Below, piece by piece: positions 63,997-64,000 of a stretch of DNA of 64,000 nucleotides. The notes under the pieces are model-generated. The model was not told the origin of the DNA, searched no databases, and saw only the letters and a program-made list of their open reading frames with translations. This DNA comes from Bifidobacterium platyrrhinorum (lineage in GTDB: Bacteria > Actinomycetota > Actinomycetes > Actinomycetales > Bifidobacteriaceae). The stretch spans positions 668,768 through 732,767 of the forward strand of contig NZ_WHZV01000001.1 of the NCBI RefSeq assembly GCF_010667645.1, in the 5' to 3' direction. The position numbers were made by a program, and so were the translations under genes. Each line of letters begins with the position of its first letter. The stretch's first letter is position 1.

Positions 63997-64000
63997 ATAT

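Overview
The window looks like a chromosome segment of a GC-rich actinobacterium, most probably a Bifidobacterium. The reasons are the fused cytidylate kinase/GTPase Der gene, the gene order thrS-yebC-ruvCAB-yajC-apt-sucCD-DUF6350-purH-DUF3017, the tandem clpP1-clpP2-clpX set and the BppU-type siphophage. This is inferred from protein recognition only; no species can be named.

Layout. 1-3015: clpX (partial), clpP2 and clpP1 on the minus strand, then a DUF1304 membrane protein. 3016-40261: a tRNA-Pro(GGG) gene cut in two by a complete-looking siphovirus prophage of about 37 kb. The 5' half of the host tRNA lies at 3016-3063 and the 3' half at 40225-40261. They share an 8-bp core (CAAGGGGT) and rejoin into a perfect 77-nt tRNA. 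The prophage carries its own intact tRNA-Pro(GGG) just inside the left end. Its leftward early operon (11543 to 3566) encodes regulators, a nuclease, a Holliday-junction resolvase-like protein and an inverted-order helicase/primase. A divergent switch (11544-11653) controls it and the rightward repressor-like gene and integrase. Late genes run rightward: HNH nuclease, terminase, portal, MuF-toxin, scaffold, capsid, connectors, tail, tape measure, baseplate, lysis. At the right end are cargo genes: an unknown protein, a cytosine-5 methyltransferase, an MvaI/BcnI-like endonuclease and a lipoprotein.

40262-42722: a second, decayed relative of the same prophage family. It keeps the integrase arm sites, a lipoprotein and the left-end zinc-ribbon genes, fused by a large deletion to a holin fragment. 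42723-46620: an NAD(P)-binding reductase and a divergent HxlR regulator, then a 2.59-kb IS21-family element with perfect 46-bp terminal inverted repeats whose istA and istB both look frameshifted. The element cuts off a neighbouring gene after 12 codons. 46994-64000: housekeeping genes, ending in two tandem tRNA-Asn genes.

The most interesting items are the split tRNA with its phage-borne replacement, the phased GACACGA arm repeats shared by both prophages, the MuF head protein fused to a papain-like toxin domain with a downstream immunity candidate, the helicase-first primase, the start-codon stem-loop in the restriction module, and several AT-richer cargo genes with a -10-like box about 7 nt before the start codon.
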